From NCBI RefSeq assembly GCF_026914185.1, contig NC_070561.1, positions 3,410,001 to 3,474,000 on the forward strand: 64,000 nt of DNA, in the 5' to 3' direction. Of this stretch, positions 45,306-55,478 are shown piece after piece (the first letter of the stretch is position 1; the number at the start of each line of letters is the position of its first letter). The translations under genes and the position numbers were made by a program. The notes under the pieces are model-generated. The model was not told the DNA's origin, did not search any database, and saw only the letters and a program-made list of their open reading frames with translations. Source of the stretch: Puccinia triticina. Its lineage: Eukaryota > Basidiomycota > Pucciniomycetes > Pucciniales > Pucciniaceae.

Positions 45306-46844
45306 CGAGGTTCCGTTCAATAGTCCAGTGCAAAGACTGAAAACCCAGAAATGGATCATCACACTGACCTATTGAATGTGGAATTTTGTGACCAAACTCC
45401 TGCATAATATGTTGCTCGTTATTCTGAGACGGTGACTTTGTCCCAAGATACCTCCGGAATGCCTGGCTCAACCAAGAGTTACAATCAGTGCTAATCACAG
45501 AAAATAGAGTGAGGAGGGGGAGGGACAGACATGTAAGTCAACTCCTGCAGCCTCCAAGCTTCCGGATATGTTGTGAGGCATTGAGTTCAATTCAATTATT
45601 GATGCCTAGGTTCAGAATCAAGGCAATTAAGGCCCAGAATGCAAGATGGGCACCACCAAAATGTGTGAACTGGTGCTAGAATGAGTAAGGGAGGAGAGTA
45701 GGGGATTGGGTTATGGTCAATCTACAATGTCTTGTGAAGTGAAGCAAAGTAATGATATGTCAATCAGAGAACGGCGGAGTGAATGAAGGTGAGGTAGTTC
45801 AATGCAAGTCAAATCAAGGTCAAACCCTTACAGACACAGGGGGATGGGCGAAGTGCTCTGTGCCAGCTACCGAAATTGGTAGCAATTTGCAATGCGAGCC
45901 CGCTACCACTTTCTTTGTCTCGTCTCAGAGTTGGGACTTGTCAATCTCTGCCTTTCGCGTTTCAGGTCTTAGGACGCCCAACAGGACAATGAGGTGGGAT
46001 TTTGATTTTGGTGGGTGGGACAGCTTGCATTTAGCAAACTCATGCAGTGTTCCGGTAGACAGAAAAGTTGAAAGGAAATCAATTTGACTTATGCGATGAG
46101 TCAAGAGCCCAGAAAAAGAAATGTGACTTGGACACATGAGCATATAGACCAAACAGATTGAGGCCGAGTTAACGGCCACAGGTTTAGGTGAACGACGAGC
46201 TGCGTGGATATGTACTGGAATGGTCAACGGTACTGCGCTGGATCAGGGCTGTGAGGAGTATCTTCCGTGTGAAATAAACACCAACAGGGGTGAAGACTTA
46301 GGGACCAACTGTGTGCTGGAAAAGGGAATAATACCGCCCCGGATAAAGGAGGTGAAGTAAATGGTGGCAACAAGATCAAGAGAGTAAGGCAGGTGGAAAT
46401 CATGAGAGCGGGGACGATGGAACTGAGGACGGGCGGATAAAAAACTGATTACCATTTTGGGAAGGTGGAAAAGTAGCTGCGAAGAGACATTGGCCGTGTT
46501 GAGTAGGTGTAAGAACAAGTCAAATGCAACTGACAAATGTTGTGATTATTCAGGACGTTGAACCGAGCATTGAGACCAGCACAAACTTTTTAAGTAGAAG
46601 AATTAGTACATTCACAGTTTGCGAATTGTGCAGGTAGAAAAGCAGTTGGCGGAAAAGGGAAATGACCACGAAAAGTCTTGATCACCGGTGTCATTATTGT
46701 GTGCAAGCAATGACACAACGTCTTGCTGTGCGCATTTTTGAAAGGCATAAAAGGAGGCGGCGGGGAACAGGACACTCCAAGGCTGCCCGGGTGTATTGAT
46801 TGGGTTTGCCCAAATTATCGTCTCCCCTGCAATCACGCCTTCGG
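45306..46844. other. Inserted non-coding DNA within the helicase
   Basis: No protein recognised on either strand. This interval, with the elements to its right, separates the two halves of the helicase gene and is therefore probably one or more insertions. Confidence 0.4.
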
Positions 46845-46943
46845 ACAGATTATTGCGTAGATACTTGACTTTTTTTTTGGTTGGAGCTCCCATGGGGAAC
46901 TGCTGCCCAAAAAAAAAAAAGTCGTATCCACGCAATTATCTGT
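46845..46943. mobile_element. ~99-bp foldback element
   Basis: ACAGATTATTGCGTAGATAC (46845-46864) pairs with its inverted copy GTATCCACGCAATTATCTGT ending at 46943. The stem continues through GACTTTTTTTTTGG / CCCAAAAAAAAAAAGTC, leaving a loop of about 27 nt. Non-coding. It lies just outside the Helitron terminus at 46959. Confidence 0.65.
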
Positions 46944-46958
46944 TCTTAATAATAATAA

Positions 46959-46995
46959 CTAGGGTTTAAGGGCGGCTCCGCCGCCCGGTGACCAC
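46959..46995 (-). mobile_element. Helitron-type 3' terminus (hairpin + CTAG)
   Basis: The minus strand reads hairpin GGGCGGC-GGA-GCCGCCC, then TTAAACC, then CTAG followed by T. This is the expected Helitron 3' end inserted between A and T. The same hairpin core occurs at 36729-36765. Confidence 0.65.
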
Positions 46996-47367
46996 TATCT
47001 CAATACATTCTTCATCTTTTGTTCCCCCAACACCTAATCACCCAATGAGAACTGGTGCTGCTACAAAACATCAAAAAATGGCATTTTCGAAATTCTCTCA
47101 GGCCACGGGGCTGACATAGTGTAAAGTACCTCCTTTGGAGGCCCCCCCCCCCTCCACAAAGAGAGGGACTTATTTAAGTTAGACTGCGGACAGTGTATTG
47201 AGGCACATAGCCAAGCAGTTGCTCTGCTGCGGAGCAAACCTAGTTGATGACTTTAGATAGACCTAACTGAGTTGTATTTAGTCCAACATTCTTTCCTCAC
47301 GTTGTACTTCATTCATCTTGTTTTCAATCAATCATCAAACTTGTCTCTTCATTTGGTTTGTCGGCAG
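46996..47367. other. Spacer with GC-rich TIR-like word
   Basis: No gene. 47125-47185 has CCTCCTTTGGAGGCC, a 12-C run, and GAGGGACTTATTTAAGTTAGAC, resembling the terminal words of elements E1-E3. Confidence 0.35.
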
Positions 47368-47565
47368 GTGTGCATCCACCTATCATCAGTCTGACTGATT
47401 CATTTAGCTCACAGCTCATTGCTGCTCCCACATGTGTGCATCCACCTATCATCAGTCTGACTTATTCCTTTAGCTCACAGCTCATTGCTGCTCCCATAGG
47501 TGTGCATTTACCTATCATCAGTCTGACTGATTCCTTTAGCTCACAGCTCATTGCTGCTCCCATAG
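47368..47565. repeat. Minisatellite, 66-bp unit x 3
   Basis: Units start at 47368, 47434 and 47500, all beginning GTGTGCAT and containing ATCATCAGTCTGACTGATTC. The period is a multiple of three, so a 22-residue repeat stays open on both strands. There is no evidence that it is translated. Confidence 0.85.
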
Positions 47566-47653
47566 GTATCACACCTTTGTTGCCCATTACAGTGCTCCAT
47601 GTAATTATTCTGTGTTTTTCAACATTCAGAATTGATGTTGCCATATAGATACT

Positions 47654-47804
47654 GGAGGACTTCCCGTAGGCTAAATTGCTTAATCTGGAGGGACAGGCTA
47701 AACCTCACTGGCTGGTTAAAATTGATTGATATTGAGGTTTCACCAGCAAACAAGGTTTAGCGGCCTCCTCTAAATCAAGCCTTTTAGGCAACAGGAAGTC
47801 CTCC
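47654..47804. mobile_element. 151-bp MITE, TSD ACT
   Basis: Ends GGAGGACTTCC (47654) and GGAAGTCCTCC (to 47804) are inverted, with imperfect pairing extending to about 40 bp. ACT flanks it at 47651-47653 and 47805-47807. Non-coding. It sits inside the helicase frame, and the downstream helicase-like frame resumes on its far side. Confidence 0.8.
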
Positions 47805-47807
47805 ACT

Positions 47808-48664
47808 CAACTGACTTCTGAATGAAGTCCTCTGGAGAAATTTCCAAGTTAACGTTGATTGTTCCAAGTTGTACCTTCTTGTTTGATGCGGTTTGTAATT
47901 TCCCTCCACCAAGATCGAGTAGTTCTTGACCAAACCGGGCTGCCTTCAGTGTCTCTCCTTTGCCTTAGCCTCATATTAATTAAGGGTTAAGGTGTGCTTT
48001 TTGACTGTTGGCCACAAGTACGAAGATTTGAGAGTGACGTGATAAGATGGAGGACACTCTTCCATTCCAACAACGGGAAGAGTTTGATGAAAGTTGCCCG
48101 CGAAAACAACACACTCCCCTCCAAATGGGTGTTCATTATTTGCCAACAGTTAAAGAGATTTTTTGACCACTTGTATAGCTTGGAAGTGCATTGTCACAAT
48201 CTCATCCCAAACATAACATCAGCTGCAAGCAATTCTCTACCGTATTTTTTTGAGTTTGTATCTGTCATTGGTTGCTGCTATCTAGTATCAATGCTGCACA
48301 AGGTTTCATCATTTATTGTTAAGGGGAGCTTGAAAGCCGAGTGAGCCATTGGACCTCTGTTGAGCAAGAGCGCCGCTACACCCATTGATGCGACAATTAC
48401 ACATTTCTTCCAGTGGATTATCATCCCATCAATTAAACTGTTGAGAAGAAAAGTTTTACCAGTCCCGGCGGGTCCATCCAAGTAGAACTTTTCTAGCACT
48501 CGGTTATTCACCGCATGCATCACACCATTGAAGCAGAGCGGCTGTTCCAGAGTAAACATCAATTCATTCTTTTCCAAGCGGGCACCAGCGTCTTTTTCAG
48601 GGACATAGTGTAGATTTGATGACGGGATAGAAGCGCATACTGTCGGGGAAGCCACTGGGTTCAT
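47808..48664 (-). pseudogene. Helitron Pif1-family helicase, N-terminal part
   Basis: The minus strand carries the Walker A motif FYLDGPAGTGKTFLL, GVAALLL and GPMAHSAFKLPL, then Walker B VWDEIVTMHF, GNFHQTLPVV (motif III), SSYLWPTVKKHTLTLN and KLQTASNKKVQLG. A TAA in KKSL*LLANN and frame shifts near 48280 and 47960 inactivate it. Its continuation lies at 45305-44416. It starts near 48664 without the Rep domain expected upstream in a full RepHel protein. Confidence 0.85.
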
Positions 48665-48911
48665 GAGTTTGTATGATTGCTAGAAATGGAGGAGTTGGTT
48701 TGTGGACTATCCTCGAGGAGTTCATTCAGAAAACTTTTACACAATTCCTGGTGCCCTGAAAGGGGTCCGGAAATGTGTATAGCCTGACGCGCGACCTCGC
48801 GAGGGAAAACTCGCGTCAGATAGCTCTTCTAGTTAACCCCGGTGTCCCTACTTGATGTAGCTTTTGATTTGATCAGCTGGAGTGGTTCTTTACAACTCTG
48901 ACATTTTCCCT

Positions 48912-49866
48912 CCTTGTGCGACTGTAGCTTCAATAAACTTCAGGAGGATTTCATGACCTTGGATGCCTATAATAACTATCTGGAAGAAGTAGAAGACATC
49001 AGTTGAGCCACTGGATTTGATCTGTCCCCAAGGCACTGCTGTATCTTCTCCTTCACTACCTTTTCTAACAATTCGTGGTTTTCTCGTCCTATCCGGGGGT
49101 GAATGATAGCCTTCAATTTGATCAATGGAGTTGATGTAGCGGAGACTGAGGCCAAGATCAAGCAATTTCAAATCGAGAATCAGGAACTGATAGCTCAGAA
49201 TGCTGTCCACGAAGCCCGTCAAGCTGAGCTGAGCAAACGACAAGAGGAAGCGGTCAGGAAGGAGCGCGAGGAGCGGACCGAGCTATTGAGGCTCGAAGAA
49301 GAAGCGCGACGCGAAGAAGAAGAGATCAAACGGGCAACGATCCACAGTTTGGTAAGCCTTCGCTCCTCCCCCTCCACAAGCTCGCAGTAATTGATGTGCC
49401 CATGAGTTTTTCAGGAGACCTCGAACGTAAGCGCCGAGAAGCTTGTGGCGAGACAACGGGCAGTTGCACAAAAGCGAGCGACCGCCCCAGCATTAGCCTC
49501 AGACCTAGCGACGAAGGCGACGGTGGCGATGCCATCGTTGAGCGGGTTGATCGATCCAAGCTCGATGGAGTGTGCGGATGTGAACCGCCCGGACATCGAG
49601 GGAGCTCGGACAGTGGGACGACTATTCGTCCATGTTTGATCTCAAGAGGCTCGATGCAAACCTCCAGCCGGGGACATCGATCATGATTCGATGAGACTCG
49701 TCTTGGCCGACCATGCCCTGGCCTTGGTCGGCGGCTTCGAGATCGAGTCCGTCTGGGAACCCAGCTTCGTAGCGCCATGATGGGCCTCTTTGTCCCCCCG
49801 CCCGAAGCCGGCGCCATCAACCAAACCACTTCCGACGACCTATCTCTCCATAACCTGAGAACTTAA
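48912..49866 (+). pseudogene. TFB3: MAT1/TFB3 (CDK-activating-kinase assembly factor), 5'-truncated
   Basis: Exons at about 48912-49001 (QEDFMTLDAYNNYLEEVEDI), 49110-49351 and 49415 on join in phase through introns 49002-49109 and 49352-49414. The second encodes FNLINGVDVAETEAKI and a long charged coiled coil, the hallmark of MAT1, which bridges Cdk7/Kin28 and cyclin H in TFIIH. The C-terminal part continues in shifted frames (WDDYSSMFDLKRLD; HALALVGGFEIESVW; LRSAMMGLFVPPPEA), needing at least two indels or an unseen intron. The N-terminal RING finger is missing: upstream DNA belongs to the Helitron helicase on the other strand. Probably a broken duplicate, since the gene is normally essential. 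Confidence 0.75.
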
Positions 49867-50772
49867 AAAGGACTCTCATCTTTTGCTCTTTTCCCCACTT
49901 CTTACTTACCCCGCGACACGGCCTCAGTTGCCCGGAATTGGTGAACGTTATCTTCCAAGAATTGGCGAGGCCCGGCCCCGGAGAAACATCCTATCCCGGA
50001 ATTCAGTCCCAGTTTCCCGGAATTGGTGAACACCCTCTTCCGGGAATGTGTACGGCTGGGTTTAATTATTTGGAGAAAGTACACTGGTGCAAGGCTTCCT
50101 AGGTGAGAAATAGTATCCTATCCCGGGAAAAGGTCTCAATTTCCCGGATTTGGGGGACATCCTTAGCTTCCATTTCTTTTAGGCTATGTATGATCCAACA
50201 ATATGCAAAAGAAAATCTTGACAATTGTGGCGCTTTTGTATGGGTACACGGACAATAGAAGGGAAAAAAGTAATTTGATGTCAATGGAGGTAATCGGGTC
50301 GGAAAAGGAAAAAAGTAAGGCAAAACTATGTTGTAATCGTGATCAGTTGGGGTTTGGGGGAAAGGTATAAAAGCAGAAGGTGCGTAGAAGGATGGAGGTC
50401 ACCGCTTGGCTCTTGCTCGGCGCCAATTGCTTAAAGAGCCAAGTGGTCCAGGACATTTTGAACCTGTAATTTCATTGAACAGCTGAGGGAAGTGCTGCCA
50501 AATTATTTTGGGGGTGTGCCTTTCGGTCCGCTTAATGTTAAACCGCTAATTTACAGATTACATTGTACAGCGTCAATTTTTATTGAGATGGGGGTGGTAT
50601 TAGCGGTTTGAAAGGGGTACTAATTAAGATGTTGATGGCTTTTTTTATGATTTTGTGTTTTTTTACCGATCGACCATCAAACCGAGTTGTTCTGCTTAAA
50701 ACACATTTACTTATGGACATTACCTGGCCAATGAGTCGAATAGCTATTCCATGAGCAAATCAACAGTAGAGA
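49867..50772. other. Intergenic region between MAT1 and bZIP-A
   Basis: Contains three CCCGGAATT-type direct words (about 49930, 49998, 50018, with a related one at 50140) but no gene. Probably the 3' regions of two convergent genes. Confidence 0.4.
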
Positions 50773-52166
50773 TTATATTTCTTCTTTTAATGGTACGTAG
50801 AGGCTTATTCGAGCTTTCAGGCTTCTGATACGTTCGCTCTGCCTGCATAAGCGCAAAGAAATCATTCAAATTGGACGGTTGCCAAGGGAATCTTTCACTG
50901 CTTGTAAAAGAGACTACGATTGAAGGATCAAATTATTCTTTTACTCACTGTCCAATAGCTTCTTGATGTCGCTCCAAGCGGTCTTTCAGCTTGCTTATCA
51001 ACGCATCCTTTTGCTTCAACGAAAGCTGCATGAATTTTACTTAGTGATTCACCCGGCAGCCAGCAGCATGCAATCAAGTCGGTAACCTACTTTGTTTCGC
51101 TCCCGGAAAGCTCTCTGATGGATCCTATTCTGCTCTCGTCTCCTCTACAGATTACGTCGACTCGCACCACACATCCAATGTATTTCTCATCCTGGCTTCG
51201 AACCAGATCAAATTATATATTAGACAAACCTCGGTCAGTTTACGCTTCCAGCGCTTGGTCTTTGGCTGCTCTGCAGGACGTTGCACTTCTGCTTCGGAAG
51301 CAGCATCCGTTTGAATTCCGCGCGAGGAGCCTGTAGATGCCTCTCCAGCACCCCACGCCAGCGCATGATCTGAAACGGAATCGAAATTTCATCAGTTTCT
51401 GGAAGCTTTTCCGGATCATCTCACCATCTGATCCCACCATGTTCTTTTGCTAAGCAGTTTGTGGATAAAAGGAAAATTTACCATCCAAGTAGCTTCTATC
51501 ATCATCTTCCGACGGCGAATTATTTGGAGGGAAGTCTGATACTTTTCGCTTATCCGGCCCGAGCAGCGGCTGACAGTTTGATCTATTGACGGCAAACGCA
51601 GAGGACTGGCCGCTGGATGGTGAATGCGATAGAGGAGCAGACTGTTGATTGGAATTACTATTGGGGATCCATGCATTCAGCCGAATATCTGGACTTTGAT
51701 AAGGTCTAGAGCTGCTAGTAGGAACGGAATGGCTAGTGCTAGGAACATCAGGCAAGGGCAAAGATTCGACCGGTCCTGAGTTCACCAAAATGGCCGGCGA
51801 AGACTGGGAGTATTCCGCATATTGGACATCCGACCGAGCGAAATCCCAATGGTGTCCGAAAGCTCCGCCGGAGAGCTGATGGCCATTCGGCTTCAAATTG
51901 TCTGTCCCGGGAACCTTCCGGCGCAAAGCTGCACGAACAAACGAAGCATATAATTCATAAGATTAGGCAAGATTACCACGCCAGACCAATACATTTTTGA
52001 CGGGGACTAGCTCACTGGATTCATCGCGGACAGCCGAATGCTGCTGACTGAAGGGGTGGGGGTAGATGAAGCCCAGCGAGAAGCTCCCTGCATGTTGCTG
52101 GGAGGCCGGCTGGGAGAGCGGGCTTGGGGGCCGATTGAGATGGAACAGCTGGTTGGCGGGCTTCAT
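50773..52166 (-). CDS. bZIP transcription factor A (AP-1/YAP-like), intact
   Basis: Six minus-strand exons: 52166-51977, 51928-51482, 51369-51230, 51144-51091, 51025-50949, 50842-50773. They sum to 978 nt, 325 aa, with every intron GT-AG and in phase. Exon 1 and 2 are Ser/Pro/Gln-rich (likely activation region). Exons 3-4 give KRWKRKLTE then the basic region RRREQNRIHQRAFRERNK, with the N-x2-x-x-AFRER pattern of fungal YAP-type bZIPs. Exons 5-6 give a short leucine zipper (LSLKQKDALISKLKDRLERH, then ERIRSLKARI). It should bind DNA as a dimer in the nucleus. ATG 52166 was chosen because the paralog starts at the matching codon (MKP / MKQP). The last exon is much shorter than in bZIP-B. Confidence 0.85.
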
Positions 52167-52774
52167 TGGGAACGTGCAAGTGGGGCTACTCCTATCACTG
52201 CGCGATGGCGTGTGTGTGGGTTGAGGGGGGAGTGAGGATGCCCAGACTCGAGTCTCATGAGCAAGCGCTCCGATTGAAGACAGCCGACGGGATGGCCGGA
52301 GGTAATGGCGATGACCTCACGGCGATTTCAGCCATGGTCCGCGCAGGGGAGAGACTTGTCAGGCTGCCGCTGAAGCCGTGCCATTTATCAGGTCGCGGTA
52401 AGCCAGAGCTTTATAAGGATAATCCGCAACGGCGGCTCAAAATGGATAAGCCATGATCTGATTCGGATGTAAGCCAATCAATCCGGCGGCTGACCCAGCT
52501 GCCTAATGCAATTTGGTGGCGACAATCATTCTCGGCGGCGGCTGAGTCGAAAAAAAAAGAAAAGAAAAAAACAGGGCTCCAAGACAATGCTGATGAGCGA
52601 CTCGCAGGGGATAGAACGCACAGCCTGCCGACGAGCTGACTGGCCCCATCCCCTCCCTTCGCTTCCTCCTCTTCTCGTCTCCGGATCGTGCGCCCAGCGG
52701 CTTATCACACAGCTGGAGTAGCACTCCCCCCGCCCGCCGCGAAGCAGACAAGCCTCGCCAGGAAGTGCCAGAGG
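52167..52774. promoter_or_regulatory. Shared divergent promoter of bZIP-A and bZIP-B
   Basis: This 608-bp interval separates the two start codons and must carry both 5' regions. It is mixed in composition, with an A-rich run at 52550-52570. No TATA box or operator can be assigned with confidence. Confidence 0.6.
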
Positions 52775-53514
52775 ATGAAACAACCGTCCAACCACCTCAA
52801 TCGGCCCGGCAACCCTCTTTCGCAGCTGGGCTTACAGCAGCAAGGAAACGGGGGGGTTGAATTTTGCGACCCTTTTTTTACAAGGCATATGCCTCGTAAA
52901 TCAGATGCTTTGTAAAATTATCACAAACCGTGAGGGATTTGTAATTTTACAAGTGTCCCGTCATTTTTGACTTCATTGTAAAACCACGATTGTAAAACAT
53001 GCCTTGTTCATTTTCCGGCTGGCGCACTGAAATATAATTTTACAAGGGATTTCCTCATGACAAGGCTTTCCCTTGCAAAAAAAATCATGTGCAAAAATGC
53101 ATGTGAGGCGTAATAAATCAAAATTTACAAGCCTTTCCTTACATGCGATCTTTGCGGCATTCACAAGGGTTGTGGAAATCCCATCAGAGGGAGCAAGATG
53201 TGAATTTCACAAGCCATATCACTATTTACAATGCATAATTGCCAACCAGAAAACAGGAAGAAAAAATCGACTGTTCAAACATTGAGACAGCCAAATTAAT
53301 CTAAAGTCAAGCCTTACCATACCTCCTCAACATTTGGTAGCTTTGCGGGTGCTCGATCGAGTGGCCGAGCGTTTGGGCTCGAGGGTCTTCTTCGTCTTCT
53401 TCTCCACTTTGCTGGGAAGTTCAGTTTCTTTGATCTTCGACTCTTCAATCGTCTGTTGCTGATTGCTGGTCTTCCCGAGTTTCAATCGTATCTTAAACTC
53501 GCCCGACGCTTTTC

Positions 53515-53905
53515 GTTTGAGCTCAACCGGCTTTTCCGCTCCAGAGGGAGCGCCAAAAGTCGCTTTGGCCGCTGCAGATGGAGCACAAATGGTTGCTTGA
53601 GCCGCTCCAGATGGAGGGATTGCAGTTGCTTGAGATGGCTTGAGCTTTGTAGGTCGCCACTTTTTTGTTGGAGCAGGGGCGACCTCCGTGGCATTTGAAA
53701 TTGTTAACGTGGGTAGCGGCTTTTTGGCTCCAGAGGGAGCGCCAACAGTCGATTTGGCTGCTCCCGACGGAGCACCAATGGTCGCATGAGCCGCTCCAGA
53801 TGGAGGGATTGCAGTTGCTTCACATGGCTTGCGCTTTTTAGTTCGCCGCTTCTGTGTTGGAGCAGGGGCAACCTCCGTGACATTCGAAGTCGTTACCTTG
53901 GGTAC
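53515..53905 (-). repeat. Tandem duplication in the MULE transposase tail
   Basis: Two copies of a roughly 200-bp segment encode ATAIPPSGAA..ATIGAPSGA-type repeats and SNxTEVAPAPT, making a low-complexity Ala/Pro/Lys-rich C-terminus. The copies stay in frame. Confidence 0.75.
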
Positions 53906-55478
53906 TGGCATGTCCGCGGCCACCATCTTTTGCTGATCATCATTTTCCGCATCATCTTCAATGGTTGGGATCAGTGAGTTCGGTGAAGTGTTGAGGAGCA
54001 TGCCCAGATGGGCAAATGGCATCGATCCAGGCGCCTCTTTGTTGTCACGAGCGATCTTTGCAATGCTATCGGAGACAAACTCCTCCTCGCTTGAGTTCCA
54101 CGGTCGTGAGTAGAACACCCAGCTCGTGCTGGGTGCGCGTCCAGCAATTGCGCTATTATCTGGACTGATCAGCCTTCCAATACCACCATTCGCGCGATCG
54201 TCGTGCATCCATACACCTGAGATGCCGCCGACATTCTTGAGCATCTTGCACCAGTAATGCGAGCCGTTCCAGAAGCCACGAGAGAAGAGGGTGTATTTGA
54301 CCCCATGGAAATCCAAGTAGAGGGGAAAATCTAATCCCGACATGAAAGATTGCTGCTCCTCTGACCTTTTCTGCTCGTCTTCGTCGAAGATTGTTGAAAC
54401 CTGAACAAACAAGTACAAGTGTTGCGGTGCCCCCCCATTCTCGACACTCAATACCGACTTTTCAAAGATGTGGTGAGGTTCTTCTGGCTCCTTTGTCGAA
54501 GCGCACGACTTGCAGCAAAGTCCAGAAACGGAGGCGATTCCTTCCGTGGCCCAAGTTGTAATTAAATGTTGGACCAGACAAGGCTCCATATTGGCCGCTT
54601 GAAAAGTTTCCCTCTGAATCCGCAGGACTGTTATATCTCGAACTCCACGAGGATGGGGCTGTTCAACGTCCGTCTGAGCTTCACATGTCGCTGTGCGGAC
54701 TTCGGTTACCGTGAAGAGCTCTCGGGGAGGATAATCAACATTAGTTTTTTTCCGGATAAACGGATTGAGGAGCAAGTCGATGAATAGATCTGTCGAGCAA
54801 TAGACACCGGCATTGAAACTACCAGGTGACAACTTGTTGGCAGTTGAATGGAGCGAATTTTGACCGTTTGTCAGCATGGACCGGATTTGACCGGTTAAAG
54901 TTAATTCCCAGGTGCTCCGTGCATTGAAATGCTTGACGAGCGTAGTGAAAATGTCGTTCTTGAGGCCATTTGTCCCACGAAGCCAGAGAGGGTTGAACAG
55001 CGCATATAGGCTCTCGAGTCCGGCAGCCAACCAGCAGCGAAACTTCCTCGCTGGAGCATCGGATGCTGAGTAAGAGATATAGGTCGTCATCGAGTCCTTG
55101 ATCAAATTCCGTGATCCTGGTGGCCGGCCTCCAGAATTCTTAGGGAGCAAGGCGGCGGTGGTGTCGGGAGCTCGACCATCGTTGAGCTCAGCTTTCTTGC
55201 GGTTGGCAGGATTGCGCTTCGGTGGTTTCTGCCAGCCAATCGAGATCGCTAGGTCTTGTTGAGTTTTGTTCTTTGCCCCGTATTCGATCGCAACGCCTCT
55301 CATTACGGCATGCCAGTCGTCTTCGAGGGCCTTGACAAAAGCATAAAGCTCTGCCATGCCAACAATCAAACACTTCTTCCCTTCGCTGTCAACTCAAAGA
55401 AACCAGCGATGGTCAGTAGCCGGTAAAAATTGAACAAAGAGAGGATGAAACAAACCTGATCATGTAGTAGAGTCTATG

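Noticed and set aside
49326..49829. 167-codon Arg/Pro-rich minus-strand frame
   Set aside because: It is antisense to the MAT1 exons and is a codon-bias shadow.
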